DNA of 64,000 nt from the NCBI GenBank assembly GCA_951804985.1, contig OX638131.1:38347544-38411543 (forward strand). The letters are read 5' to 3'. The notes under the pieces are model-generated. The model did no database searches and was not told where the DNA came from. It saw only the letters and a list, made by a program, of their open reading frames with translations. A program made the position numbers and the translations under genes. Source of the DNA: Dryomyza anilis (lineage: Eukaryota; Arthropoda; Insecta; Diptera; Dryomyzidae). Shown piece by piece: positions 11,390 to 23,450 of the stretch (the first letter of the stretch is position 1; the number at the start of each line of letters is the position of its first letter).

Positions 11390-12721
11390 ATGACGAACAC
11401 AATAGAGCTGGGTGCAGACGATATCAAAGGAATCTGCCTAAGTTACCTAACGGATAAGCACAAAGAATTCGAACAGAATAAGCAGTCGGAAGGAAACAAA
11501 CACTCTGTAGATTTGGCAAAACATGCTTTCAAAGTTTTACAATGCAAACTTAAGCCCACATCCGATGCGCCCGCAGGATTTCTAGGACGTCACCAATTTC
11601 TATGCATCGAAATTCAAACCAAAGACAGCACAACACAGCTAGATCATGTCGAAAAACTACGTTTCTTTGTGAAATCGGCGCCCAGCGACAATATCACTTG
11701 TTGCGAATATCTGGAAGAGTTCGGCGTGTTTAAAAAGGAAATTCTAGTCTATCGCGAATTGTTGCCCCGTCTACAGAGCGCCTTTGTACGCGTGGCACCC
11801 AAATGTTATCATGCGGATAACAATATGTTGGTCTTTGAAAATTTGGCGCAACAGGGCTACAAAATGGCAGCCGCACGCGATGGACTGCTCAATTATGAGC
11901 ATCTGAATTGTGCACTGCAGACACTGGCTGCCATGCACGCCGGTTCGATTGTGTACGAAGCACGTGAGGGCACAAAACTGAATGAGCAACATGCGGAGGC
12001 GCTGCTCGAGAATGCATATCCGACGGGCGAATTGACACCACAACATGTACGCGTGCAAAACTTTAATAATGCCAATAAAGTGTTGTGCGAGATTGTAAAA
12101 TTACTGCCAAAGTACAAGGATAATTTAAGCTATATACTTAAGGAATTTCCACGTCGAATGCATACAATATTTGAGCTGGCACAGGTCTCATCGAAATATC
12201 AGAATGTCTTCTCGCACGGTGACCTCTGGGCTAACAATGTCATGTTTCGTTATGGAAAATATGGTGAGATGCCGATTGAGTCTCGTTTTGTCGACTTTCA
12301 ATTGGCGCGTTATGCACCAGCCATATTGGATGTAATGACGCTGCTGACCATTCCCACGAGTCGTGCATTTCGAACACGTTACCTAATGGATCTGCTCTGT
12401 GACTACTATAGATTTATGGATGAATTTCTGCAGCGTGAGCAGCTTAATATCGAAGACTTTATGCCGCGGCAACAGTTCTTCGACTCTGTGGAGGAGTTTA
12501 GAATTGCAGGCCTTATCGAAAGTTGTCTCTTCTCGCATTTGACTATTTTACCACCGGAACTGACTGTGCATCTGACCACAAATGCGGATGGATTTAGTGA
12601 TTTCTTTCATCGCAAACGTGTAGATATTTGCATGGAAGCGTTCAGCAAGGATAACATCTATCGGGAGCGACTGACGGATATGGTGGAAGACTTTGTGGAT
12701 AATTTTGTGTTGAAGCAATAA
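11390..12721 (+). CDS. Ecdysteroid-kinase-like / CHK kinase-like protein (EcKL, DUF1679-type)
   Basis: Single-exon gene for a 443-residue cytosolic small-molecule kinase of the insect EcKL (CHK-like) family. Family members are proposed to phosphorylate ecdysteroids or detoxify xenobiotics; the substrate of this one cannot be read from sequence. Motifs seen: FFVK (Lys95, probable ATP-binding lysine), the FKKEILVYREL helix at about 114-124, LVFENL hinge at 147-152, the catalytic-loop motif HGDLWANNVMF at 276-286 (H-x-D-x4-N), and VDFQLARYAP with DFQ at 302-304 (metal-binding, equivalent to DFG). It ends with the usual helical C-terminus (MVEDFVDNFVLKQ). Length is normal for the family and no residue of the catalytic set is missing. 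The start has a favourable AAAATG context and follows the TATA promoter. EcKL genes usually sit in tandem clusters; no second copy is seen in this window. Confidence 0.95.
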   Translation: MTNTIELGADDIKGICLSYLTDKHKEFEQNKQSEGNKHSVDLAKHAFKVLQCKLKPTSDAPAGFLGRHQFLCIEIQTKDSTTQLDHVEKLRFFVKSAPSDNITCCEYLEEFGVFKKEILVYRELLPRLQSAFVRVAPKCYHADNNMLVFENLAQQGYKMAAARDGLLNYEHLNCALQTLAAMHAGSIVYEAREGTKLNEQHAEALLENAYPTGELTPQHVRVQNFNNANKVLCEIVKLLPKYKDNLSYILKEFPRRMHTIFELAQVSSKYQNVFSHGDLWANNVMFRYGKYGEMPIESRFVDFQLARYAPAILDVMTLLTIPTSRAFRTRYLMDLLCDYYRFMDEFLQREQLNIEDFMPRQQFFDSVEEFRIAGLIESCLFSHLTILPPELTVHLTTNADGFSDFFHRKRVDICMEAFSKDNIYRERLTDMVEDFVDNFVLKQ

Positions 12722-12894
12722 TTAAATTTTAGCTTTAAACAATTTAACAATAACATACACTCATAATTTTTTTAATACAAGTTGACTTATGATAAAATAT
12801 TTTTTGTAATTTATTCAGTGGTATTACTGGGGGGCTATGGGAGTGATTATCATAAAGCTTAGTGCTTTAACATGGCGTATCCAGCCAGAAATGA

Positions 12895-13104
12895 CTAATT
12901 GTGACAAATGGTGACGCTTTCATTTCGGTGTAAGTCCTCCGTGCGGAAGTCCCTGGAAACGGCGCTCTGCATCACCTTGTGTAGTAGTCGTAAAGTGAAT
13001 GTCGAATACCGCCCTCGGAGAGAGAGAGGGTTCGTGCGTTGGATTCGGGGCATACCACTAGAAAAACCTATAACTCCAATGAAAACACAGAAAAATCCTC
13101 GGAT
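12895..13104 (+). pseudogene. Non-LTR retrotransposon remnant, region before the endonuclease
   Basis: A short open stretch (PRRERGFVRWIRGIPLEKP) runs directly into the endonuclease-start remnant downstream. It is probably the 5' part of the same dead element, in which no continuous ORF survives. Confidence 0.5.
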
Positions 13105-13640
13105 AATGACCCATTCCCACGATGACAAGCAAACGTTTTAAGGATCACAATTTACGGATATGCACTTGGAATGCCCGGACCCTTATACGGGAAGGTGCCT
13201 CTATCCAGCTGGTAGATGTCCTCGAGAAATAGATAAATCTTTGGTGGTTGCCCATAACAATAAACCATAACAATGACTAATTTCTGGTATCTATTCTACT
13301 TTTTAATTATACTCTTTAATAAGCAACTACTTGGAGGATGGTGAATTATCCTACTCCAAGGCAGTAACAATAACAAATGACCGATTCCCACGATGACGTT
13401 TTAAGGATCACAATTTACGGATATGCACTTGGGATGTCCGGACCCTTATACGGGAAGGTGCCTCTATCCAGCTGGTAGATGTCCTCGAGAAATACATAAA
13501 TCTTTGGTGGTTGCCCATAACAATAAACCATAATAATGACTAACTTTCTGGTATCTATTCGACTTTTTAATTATTCCCTTTAATAAACAACTACATACTT
13601 GGTGAATGGTGGGTACTGAATTATCCTACTCCAAGGCAGT
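13105..13640 (+). pseudogene. Non-LTR retrotransposon endonuclease start, tandemly duplicated and dead
   Basis: Translating across GGATCACAATTTACGGATAT gives a frame close to ICTWNARTLIREGASIQLVD, which matches the opening strand of APE-type endonucleases of non-LTR elements (the T-W-N-x-R-T-L motif). The whole segment of about 270 bp (13105-13375) is repeated with small changes at 13376-13640. Both copies break into stops soon after, so this is debris. Confidence 0.7.
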
Positions 13641-13868
13641 TAATAGCCATCTTGTGAATTATCTCGAGAAGAACGAAATGCTGTATGGTATATGTGTGCT
13701 GTATGCATAATGGATTCTATAGAATCATAACCACCGGTGACTTAATGAACAAAATATAAAATAGTTGTATTCACCTATTCGGGGAAAATAAGGTTGTAGC
13801 TCTAGATATATCCAAGGCCTTGGATAGAGTGTCGCATGAAGCCCTCGTTTTAAAATTGATATTCAGCC
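13641..13868 (+). pseudogene. Reverse-transcriptase fragment of the same dead retrotransposon
   Basis: Conceptual translation gives VNYLEKNEMLYG, then TTGDLM, then VVALDISKALDRVSHEAL. This order and spacing match the central RT motifs of jockey/R1-type elements (the normal motif is LDIxKAFDxVxHxxL). Frameshifts separate the pieces. Confidence 0.75.
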
Positions 13869-15649
13869 CTATCGTGAAAACGAATTCGCACGAATATGAT
13901 TCTCCATTTCCAATTCTCCTATCATGAATGCGAACTCCCACGAATTTATTCTAATATAAAATACTCCTCTATCAGCAATGATTTCGAAACTTTGAAAATT
14001 AATGTAGGGGAAAAATCAAAAATTGTGAAATATATTCCACAATCCCTCAAAAATATTCCATTGAATTTCGTCGGAGAATTGAAAAACGCAAATATGAAAG
14101 CATGAGTTTGTCCACTTACTGACCATTAATTATTACTAGAAATATTTTTTTTAAACTTTAGGTCAAAAATAACAACTAAATAGAAGATATCGTCATTGTA
14201 GAACGAAAAGACACCAAATACATTTTCAAAATGCCAAATATTCATTTACAAATATCTTTATAAATCTGTCATTTTTTTATCGATGATCTCATGTTTACCA
14301 CATTATAAGAAATGTAAATCTATTAGTGGTTTTTTCAACTTTAAAAATGCGTCAATTATTTTTTATAATAATATTCAACAAACTCGAAAATTTACCCAAG
14401 TAACAATTTAATATGGATGGTTAAGGGTTGTGGAATTGCTTGTCCAACTTTTTAAAAAACCGATAATGCTGTACAAGCAATCTTTTTGGCGTAATTAAAC
14501 AGCTAACCAAGTATTAATTTGCTGTATTATTTGGCTGTTGTTATACAGCACTAATGCGGCCAATGTTATTTAAATAAACAAATTTTCCAGAAAAAAAAAC
14601 TTGTATCAATAGCTCAGGTGGTAGAGTGTCTGACTACTAACATTTGGGTGCCGGTTCAAATTATAGCAGGATAGGGTATTTAAAAACTTTTAATATAGCT
14701 AGCTTATAATAGTTGTAATTTTAACTAAAACTGTTATACTACAGCTAGCTGTATCAAATGCCATTGTAGGAGCTTTATCAAGCCTTTTTATCCAGCTAAT
14801 GGTTACTTGGGAAGTTTTACATAAACATGTATTTGGTGACTTTTCATCCTACAGCGACGATATACATAATGATCCATTCAATGAAATTGCTACCTGATAC
14901 TGCTCGATGATTTCAAACAAAACGCAGTTAGCATGGTTAGGTTACATCGGACATTTTATCAATAGACACATTTTAATAGTTGATTTAATGGCATTATAAT
15001 GAATTATTGCAGTCTTAGTATATCTAAAACTACTTTAAATTCCCCACAAATATGTACTAATTTGCGGTCAGCATTTAAAGATGTCATTTGGTTTACAATT
15101 AAAGAATATAATTGCATATCGTGAGATAATTTTCTTTCATTTGATGTATGTATGTTATACGTACACCGAATTATGGGATTTATATGTTTTAAAGTAAAAA
15201 TCTTTCAAGCAGCGTACGTGATCAAATATCTTAGTCCTGGGAAGTTCAGATATCCATTTAATAGACGAATCAGTGATCAAAAATATTGTCCAAGCATTTT
15301 TTTGAGTATGACAACCTATGTAAGTATGAGACCTAAGTGAAATGTGAATAAGTAAAAATGTTGTTATCCTCTTCTTCAGCCGGGTGTCTAAAAGCTAGAT
15401 ATGCATATTAGAATTAACAACCATTTTAATTTCATTTTTAAACAGCAATATAAATTTAAGTTATTGATAGTTAATAAAGTCAAAAAATTTCAAAGTGTGT
15501 CTGATTGTTGTTTATTGGATTTCGAACTTAAATGGGGTGAATTTCAATTCGTGAGAATTTCACAGTAGGAGGATTTGATTCCTGAGAGTTAGTAAATTCG
15601 GGGGAATCGCATATTTTCCCGAGACTTACGATAAGGGTGATTGAGTTTG
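13869..15649. mobile_element. Possible DNA-transposon insertion splitting the dead retrotransposon
   Basis: The RT remnant stops at 13868 and its 3' part resumes at about 15.7 kb. The ends of the intervening sequence, CCCTATCGTGAAAACGAATT at 13869 and (read in reverse) CCCTTATCGTAAG at 15649, are weakly inverted, and both neighbourhoods contain CACGAAT-type words. No transposase is visible, and target duplications are not clear. Boundaries are inferred. Confidence 0.4.
14608..14685 (+). mobile_element. tRNA-like SINE head of a second type
   Basis: Box A-like TAGCTCAGGTGGTAGAG is followed about 35 bp later by box B-like GGTTCAAATT. The acceptor stem does not pair, so it is not a tRNA gene. 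It differs from the main SINE of the window (TAGCTCAGTGGTTAG). Confidence 0.5.
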
Positions 15650-15699
15650 CAACGATCATATATTTGATGTTTCGAATGAAGCTGTCAAGTGTGTAAGTT

Positions 15700-16180
15700 T
15701 TTTAAAAAGGTGTAAGACATACGTCACTCCTACGGACTTGTCTAGACCACCTATATTCGGTCCAAGATCCAAATCCTTCTTGGTGTTCCTAGACAGAATA
15801 CAAAGGCGATATATTTAATAGGGTACCGTAATATTACATCCTATATTAGCTGTCTTGAAGACGGAAGAATCGTAGGGTATGTAAGAGTGTTTTATATGTA
15901 TTACAATGTAGGAAATTTTTGACCTGATTCCTCCAGCCCAGCCCCTTTTGGAATCTTATCAAACCAAGCTCCAGCTTTGTAGTTCACTTGGCTCTTAACA
16001 GAACCAGGCATTACAGAGCAAATTCATTCTTCTGTCGTATGAAATTTATGTGGAAAAATCTCCCTGCGTCTGTTTTTTCTGACATTTTTAATATTGACAA
16101 GTTCAAGACAAACGTCCACCGACACAAAGTAAAAGTTTAACTATATTGAAGGGAAGCACATACGTTCCGGATTAAAGTTC
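15700..16180 (+). pseudogene. 3' end of the dead non-LTR retrotransposon
   Basis: Near 16060-16130 a frame reads close to KNLPASVF and then FNIDKFKTNVHRHK, which matches the conserved C-terminal tail (W-N-x-L-P-x-x-V-F ... F-K) of jockey-type ORF2 proteins. It is out of frame with upstream fragments. Confidence 0.65.
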
Positions 16181-16189
16181 GGTACTACC

Positions 16190-16990
16190 AGAAAGAAAGT
16201 TTTTTTCTTTTGGAAAAAAGATATTCAACATCAAAGTCAAAACTGGCCAGTTGTCCAACACAGTTTGCCCAAACGCACTAAAATTGTATGAAATTCGTTA
16301 ATTTCGGAACCAGTGAACCGATTTCAAAAATATAAAAAGTTTTGTTTAGAGAATTCTTGGGAAAACTTAAGATTTAAAATTGGATATAGTATCTTTCATG
16401 GTTATTGATATGGCTTCAGTCATACCAAAGGAAGAATATAGAATTTCGTATGATTTTTTTTCACGTTATGTAATATGAAAAAAATTTGAGCAAACAATAA
16501 AAAATCATCACCCTTGAATTGTACAAAAATGATGTATGCGATGCCCATTGAAAAAATTGTGTTGAAATTTATAAAATTATTCATGATATTAACCAATTAG
16601 CATATTCAACTCTTGCCATTGTTTTACTCTTAAATTTATTTTACGATATCTTTTCATTCTCTTGATTTTGTACCCATCATTTTCCACACCAATTCAGCGT
16701 CGTCATTATAATTAAACAACTATAAACCATCGGTAATGAGTTTTGACCAACAGCATAGGGTTCCCCCACATTTATGTATTACAACATTTCCACTTCTCTC
16801 CAGCCGTTTCATTTGACAGCTGACTTGGTGAATCTACTATGCTGAGTAGTGACTCTCGACGACTAGTACTTCGGCTGTCGGCTGTATTTGTGTTGGCCAC
16901 TTTCAACTTACCAAAGATCGCCATGGTCTGTCTGCAGCTAAGCAAACAGTTCGCAAGGCGGCTAATATCAGTTGCCAATTGGCTCGTTTC
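16190..16990. other. Intergenic, GC-richer from 16.74 kb
   Basis: 16190-16740 shows nothing recognisable. 16740-17000 is markedly less AT-rich and looks single-copy. It lies just upstream of an initiator-like TCAGT and may be promoter-proximal DNA. Confidence 0.4.
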
Positions 16991-17005
16991 AATTAAACTA
17001 CGTTC

Positions 17006-17157
17006 AGTGGATAACACAAAATTTGCAGTTGAAATTTAAATTTTATATGAAAACCAATCGTGTTTGTTACGGGTTTTAATATTAGTCAATAAAAGGATTA
17101 AATACGGAGTGTTGCAAATATTATTGATAATTAAAAAGTAATAAATAGAAAAAAAAT
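17006..17157 (+). other. Candidate first exon (5' UTR) ending in a split start codon
   Basis: An arthropod-type initiator TCAGT (17004-17008) begins an apparent 152-bp non-coding exon that ends ...AAAAAT followed by a consensus GTGAGT donor at 17158. The exon would donate AT. The next recognised plus-strand acceptor exon at 32143 begins with G, so splicing would create the ATG of the secreted protein there. No transcript evidence is available, and other first exons are possible. Confidence 0.3.
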
Positions 17158-17159
17158 GT

Positions 17160-18170
17160 GAGTTAAATAAAAGTGAAACTATTAAAAAGTGTTTATTTAT
17201 TTAGTAAAGATTGGGGAATTTTCTAATAGAATTTTAAATAATACAATACAACTATTAAAAAAAAAACACTCTACATAAAATTATTATAAATATAAAATTA
17301 ATTATTTAATAATATACATCAATTTCTTAATAATATTGTACATTTGAAAGAATATTTTTTAATATTTAACTGTGAACTGTGACAATTACAAAAATTGTGA
17401 AAATTGGAAATTTTGAAAACGATTTGGAAAATCTAAAATAAGTTTTAAATAAGTATGAAATATTATGAAAAAAAAAAACTGCTTAATTAACTTCAGTTAG
17501 TTTTTATAATATGTATTATATTTTAAATTATTCAAAACTTTTTATTTAATAATCGGAAAATGATCTTTGAATTCTTTTCTTGAGATCCCCAACAAGTCAA
17601 TATTATCTGCCCATGTTCATGTAAAACGTAATAGGGTATATTTCTACTAAGGAATTCCAGTATTTTTTACTTTCAAAAATTACAGAAGGAATATTATGAA
17701 AAATTTTAAAAATACGCATCGAGAAAAAAAAGAATTTTAAAATCTAAATCACTCTTTTAATTTTATTTCAGTTTTAGTTCTGTTTTATGTACTAAAAATT
17801 TATATTTTTTCAAAACGACTTTACATTCATGTCACCGAATCGATATTAGAATATTTTTCGAAGCAATCTCGAACTTTAATTATATTTTTCCGATACCGTT
17901 CCGAATTCAAAACATCGAATTTACCTACCATGTGGTGCAATTTGAACATCGATATCGGTACAAAAAAGTATCCGATATCATGTGAATTCTCTTTTTCTTG
18001 CATTGATATCGCAACGATATCTAAATGAATGGCTGGTTTTCATTTGAGACATTTTAAATATTCTTTATATTTTATTGAAAATAGTTGATTTGACATACGT
18101 GTAAATATGATTCGATTTAAAACAAATACTACTTTAATATTACAAAACCAAATCAAATCTCATAAAGCTG
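17160..18170. other. AT-rich non-coding sequence
   Basis: No gene. 17825-18010 contains several ATCGATAT/ATATCGAT-like words in both orientations, reminiscent of the segments at 26.6 kb and 44.5 kb; these may be decayed copies of one repeat. Confidence 0.4.
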
Positions 18171-18174
18171 ATTT

Positions 18175-19087
18175 CACAGAAAAAAATATTCTTCAATATG
18201 ATGAATTTATTCACAAATATTTTGAATTTTTTCACCAACTACCAGATTCATTATATTGATACCTCCGTTCATTAAATGACATATTAATGAATGCATTTAT
18301 TATAAAGGGTTTTTCAACAGGGACGCTACAAAAGTAGAGTGACAGGGATAGCAAACGACGCCATATTTCTTGCCACTCTTTTGACATTCATCTTCAGTAA
18401 GGTTTGCCATTTCATGATGGAAAGATATACGAATTCAAATTTCGGTAGTAAATTTTAAGAATTTCGACTCGTTGTTGGCTCGTATATCTTTCCATCATGA
18501 AATGGCAAACCTTACTGAAGAGAAATGTCAAAAGAGCGGCAAGAAACATGGCGACATTTGCTGTCCCTGTCGCTCTACTTTTGTAGCATCCCTGTTGAAA
18601 AACCCTTGAAAAAAACTTTTGTAGCGCTCTTATTGAAAAACCCTTTATATTTGAACAAAATATTCAATACAATGAATTTGAATTGTCATATTAATGAATT
18701 TTTTAATAATATTTTTTCAAAAATTATTTGTTTTTTATAAAATAATTCGAAAAAAAGTGTTTTAAAAATAACAGTAAAAAAATTAAAAAAAAATTATCTG
18801 AAACAAAATTTTTTGGACAAAAAAAAAATTGTACCGAAAAAAAAATTGTAAAACCCAAAATTTTTTTCGAAAAAAAAATTGTTATTAATATGATGAAACG
18901 TATTCTTCACATACAGTTCATCATATTGAAGAACACTTTTTCGACAGTTACCAAGCGTTCTTCATATTTATGAAGGCATTCATAACAATAATGGCGTTAT
19001 TCATTAATATTATGAATGGTTCTTTAATACAAAGAATCATGGTTTGCAGAACGGAATTCATCAATATGATGTACATTTTTTTCTGTG
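18175..19087. mobile_element. Non-autonomous TIR element (CACAGAAAAAAAT termini) carrying a fold-back element
   Basis: Left end CACAGAAAAAAATATTC; right end ATTTTTTTCTGTG. Just inside both ends, AATATGATGAATT-type words occur as inverted copies. The interior contains the fold-back at 18301-18649 and poly-A/T-rich filler. No coding capacity. Confidence 0.65.
18301..18649. mobile_element. Fold-back (long TIR) element, family B copy 1
   Basis: Arms of about 150 bp are near-perfect inverted repeats (AGTAAGGTTTGCCATTTCAT in one arm, its complement in the other), separated by a short loop near 18445-18480. Outer ends are TATAAAGGGTTTTTCAA and TTGAAAAACCCTTTATA. The left arm lacks the AATAAGAGCGCTACAAAAG block that the right arm keeps; copy 2 at 42959 has the opposite loss. 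Confidence 0.85.
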
Positions 19088-19089
19088 TT

Positions 19090-20728
19090 GGTCATCTGGG
19101 ATTTGCCCAACTGCATCCTTGGACATTTTTTGTTTAAAGTTTAAACATACATTTTAAGGTAAATAAAATAAAATTGTAAATCTTCGCTTAAATTTGAAGA
19201 CATAAAGGAAAAATAAAATCGGTAACAAATCAAAAATAATCAAATTTTTAACAAATCCTAAATATGGATTTAGTTTTTATTTTCTCGAAATGTTCAATTA
19301 ATTTTAAAACATTTTTTATAATCTGACTATTCTATTCAAATGTCGAATAAGTCTTGGAATTGAATTCAGAAATATTTTGTTCAAAATTTGTTTATTTATA
19401 ATATTTATTTTGAATTAATTTTGACTAAAAGTTATATCTCGTTTTAAGTTCAATATTTTAGTAGACTTGTACAAAACCACTTTTGGGATTTTCTCATTTT
19501 CTCGAGAAAGTAAGATGATACACAGTTTGTAGTATTTCAAAACTAGTCGACACTCTTTCGAAGAAAATGAGCTATCAAAGACAAAAATATATGGGTAACA
19601 TTTACGGATAAAATAAATTATGTGTAAGCATTATAATTGATTGCTATATAAATAGGCATAAAAATAAAAAAATGTGGACCAATCAAGCCAATTTTTTGAG
19701 CACGTATTAATAGATGATTGTTTGTAACTAATTTTAAATTTTATAACTTTGTATTGAATACTTATGAGATATGGGATGCTAAAAAGTAAACCCATATCTT
19801 GTATGGGATGTAGTTGAGTACGTTGACTAATTTGACTCATTTTTGAACTTAAAATTACTTTTCTACTAGAATATATTTAAATTAGATTTATATATTCAGA
19901 ACAGTGTTTATCAAGTCATCCTGCATAGGCGTACATACAGATGGCCATGTCTAAATCGACACGAAAAGTGATGCTGAAAAAGAAAATAGAAACTTTTCTT
20001 ACCGGACACGCCTTTTAAGATGCGCTAAAATAGCCTCATATACATAGTATAACCTGTAACCCAGGGTGTAGGGTATAAAAACACAAAATGTTTTTTTTAG
20101 TTTACACCCAATTCTAATGCCTTATAAGAATTTTTTCAGACCTTAAAATGTTTCCATATATTTATTTTATTTTTACGTCGTTTTCTTTAAAAAGGTACAG
20201 GCTAATTTTGGAATATCACAGATTTTGAATCATCTTGCTTTTTAAATTTTTCCCAATTTTTTAAATGCATCTTTTATTTAAATTTTTGTCGAAGAAAATT
20301 ACATTTTCGAGTTCTTCTAACGAATTCTCTCAAACCAGTAAACTAATTTCAAAATTTTGTTTGAAATATTTATTGGATTTTAAATTATCTTTTATTTAGT
20401 ATTAAATTTGATAAAACTCGTTGTTTAAAACGCGAAATATTTGCAAATATATGTGACCACTTTTTCAAAAGCTCGATTCAAAAGTTATTGCCGATATCTC
20501 GTAAATAGATAGAATTTTTTTTAATTAATATATTCGAATTCCGCGGGTCATTGCCAATAATACAAAAATAGTGCCATTTACTGCGCAAATCTTTTTTTCG
20601 CATTTTGTTGTTTAGTGTAATTTTTCGTAGTTTTTAAATGCTGTAAAAATAAAATAATTACAAAGTGTAGTAAAAAAAACCAGATATAGTAATTGTTCTA
20701 TATATTTTTGGATGTTTAACAAAAATAC
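19090..20728. other. AT-rich non-coding sequence
   Basis: No gene recognised. 19915-20090 reads like transposon debris (mixed higher GC content, GTAACCCAGGGTGTAGGGTA), without visible termini. Confidence 0.4.
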
Positions 20729-20945
20729 AAATGTAGTAATTTTTATTACAAATGTAGTAAAAACAATATATTTGCTTTCAAACGTAAATTAAATACATTT
20801 TTATTTCTTTTAAATGCAGTTTTTTCAATCTAGGCTGCAGTAATTTTTATTACGAATGTAGTAAAAACAATATATTTGCTTTCAAACGTAAATTAAATAC
20901 ATTTTTATTTCTTTTAAATGCAGTTTTTTTCGGTCTAGAGCTGTA
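20729..20945. repeat. Tandem duplication of about 110 bp
   Basis: The block containing AAACAATATATTTGCTTTCA and AATACATTTTTATTTCTTTT appears twice in direct orientation, nearly identical, adjoining at about 20838. Confidence 0.85.
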
Positions 20946-20949
20946 TAGA

Positions 20950-22210
20950 AACAACTTAATCTATTTTAGAATTTAGCAGTACTCAGCGCAATTTTTGTGA
21001 CTTTTCGGCTTGCAATCCAAGGCACTTATCACGGACGCTTTGAAAAATTAATAATACTGAAATTCATAATATTAAAATTCCATTCAGAATTTGGCAACCT
21101 TGTTTGCATGTCGAAATATTGTATTTTTTTCGATACACTTTATATGCACAGCACGTTTACTTAACAAATGCTCTCTGCAGCAAAATCGATTAAAATTATT
21201 TAAAACAAATCAATCGACTAAAGAGCGTTTGTTGATGTAATATACAAGAGACAAAAGGTTGCAATAGGTGTTAAACATTAGCCAAACAGTCGCCGACTGG
21301 AATATTAATTAATAATGGTGACTCTGACCGACCGCCGTCCATTCGACGGACCATTGCTTTGCCAATTCGAAAACTAAACACAGCTGGATGCGTTTAATTT
21401 GTATTTTCAATTATGTGTGTGGTGTGTGGTGCGGTTCGGTGCGGTGACCTCCTGCGTTAAGCATTTGAAGCATTTGCACTTCATATGGTTTTCGAAGTGA
21501 AGTGGGTGTTTGAAATTATGGAGTGAATTAGGTGCTTTTTAGGCGATACGTGACAAAAATAAATGCTTTAGTATGCAAATCAATAAAATGTTTTATGTGC
21601 ACTTGTTATCAAGTGCGTCCGTCCGTCCACATCTTCGCAATTGACCTTGAGTCATTAAAAAAATTTACGATTGCCTTGTTTTGTTTAAGCTCTTCCTTTT
21701 CTTATTATTGATAATTTATATACACAAGGTCGTTGCAATCACCTTAAAAATGCATTACTCGTTTACATAAAAAAAATCATCAGTTGTTTAACCCATAAAG
21801 TCACATTGTATCAAGTTGACCTGATTTAGTAAAACAAAAACTGTCGGTTTTATAAATTGCAAAAAATTGGTTCCATTGACCTAATCAACAAAATTCCAAC
21901 AGCATCCAGTCAATAAACAAGCTTGCATAATATGAATAACGTCAGAAAAACGTCCGAAGGCAGCGGCGGCGCCACGGTATTCGAGAGTGGAAGAAAGGAA
22001 CAGCAACAACAACAACAACAAGTTAAACTGCACATGCAGCTCCGTGCCAAAAACATTACATAATAAACTGGAGAGTTGCAAATATTGCAGAAAGAAGCTC
22101 GAAATTGAATTTATCAAGAAGATAATTCATCGAGGTGCACACACAGAAAAAATAGTTTGTTGTTCAACGAATATTCGTTCGATTATTTGTAGCCGTTAAT
22201 GAAATTCATT
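20950..22210. other. Mixed sequence with a unique GC-richer block and a (CAA)n tract
   Basis: 21000-21060 holds a decayed SINE head on the minus strand (CTTTTCGGCTTGCAATCCAA). 21290-21660 is single-copy-looking and GC-richer. At 21932 a short frame MNNVRKTSEGSGGATVFESG... runs 42 codons through a (CAA)n tract to a stop; it could be a small peptide or part of an exon, but nothing supports translation. 22136-22160 has a lone CACAGAAAAAATAG terminus-like word. Confidence 0.4.
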
Positions 22211-22214
22211 TGTA

Positions 22215-22515
22215 CACGGATAGAAAAGATGTGTTTGAATATGTTTGAATGTAATTAAAAAGTAATACGAAACTACCATACATGTATTAGGAATGAAGTG
22301 TAATTAAATTATAATCGAAATTGAATTTATTTTTGTTCACGTGTAAACATTATTATATTGTCCAGCAGAATCTGTCAAATTTACCATAAATATGTTACAA
22401 TACCAACATAAAATTTTAATTGCATTTGAATAAACTGTTTCTTGGCAATTTACTTGGTTAAAACTATGTTTCGAAATACAGAAAATGCTAATCAAATCTA
22501 AATACAACGTATAAA
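22215..22515. mobile_element. Dispersed repeat family A, copy 2 (5' part only)
   Basis: CACGGATAGAAAAGATG onward matches 46741-47030 almost base for base, then breaks off after AAATACAACGTATAAA. Confidence 0.8.
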
Positions 22516-22917
22516 TAAATACAACGTATAAAATTCCGTACGGAATGATCCAATCAGACCGCTATTGTTTAAGCAAATTTACAATTTTATTTTGTTTTAA
22601 CATTCTAATAACTTTACTTAAGCGCAATATAGTTGTAATTCGCTGTTTTGATTAAAAAAAAATTAAATTTTAGTCTACATTAATTGAAATAGAATAAAAA
22701 AATCAATTCCACGCATTTTATTTTACAAACACACGATTTTATTACCCTTACATGGCGTCTCCACTAGCCATAATTCATGGAAATATTTATGTTGTACCAT
22801 AAAAATGGCAAGACACAACATGTCTTGCCAGAAATGTCCAAAATTATGGCATGGCTGAAATGTCCCCATAAAGTCTTCCATGACTTTGACGTTTCGAAAT
22901 AAATTCAAATCAAAAAA

Positions 22918-23090
22918 TTACTTAAGGCTCGAATACACGATAGAGAAATTAGCTAGAGATAGAGAAAAAAATATACCATAGAGCTCCATACAGTGGAGCT
23001 CTATGTAGTGTTTACACAACTCTATGAGATTTTTTGGTCTATTTTGCTCTATCTCTAGCTATTTTCTCCATTGTGTAAACTCGCCCTTAA
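22918..23090. mobile_element. Small palindromic MITE
   Basis: TTAGCTAGAGATAGAG on the left pairs with CTCTATCTCTAGCTATTTTC on the right; ends TTAAGGCTCGAATACAC and GTGTAAACTCGCCCTTAA are inverted. Length about 170 bp. The centre is the palindrome GAGCTCCATACAGTGGAGCTC. Confidence 0.8.
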
Positions 23091-23450
23091 ACATTTTCAT
23101 TTCATCTATTTTAAGTATTGTACAGCGTTGAAGTAATTTTTTAACAAATTCGTAGTGCAAATTTCAGTGATTCAGCGTGGCGCGAGTGCAAAACATAAGT
23201 TTTACAATAAAATCTGGCAATATAATTGGACCATATTGTTTTTGTCAATACAAACATCAAATTTGTCTATCATAAACATAATATGAGATTTGGATAGTGG
23301 AGACGCTATATTACATGTTGTCTCCACTAGCCATAATTAATGGAAATGTTTATGTTGTATGGTCAAAATGTATTGTGGAGACACTACATGTCTTGCCATA
23401 AATGTCAAACATTATGGAATGACTGATTATGGAATGATTATGGAATGATA

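Noticed and set aside
13869..15649. piggyBac element, because the ends begin CCCTA/CCCTT
   Set aside because: No TTAA target duplication, no transposase and poor inverted-repeat length.
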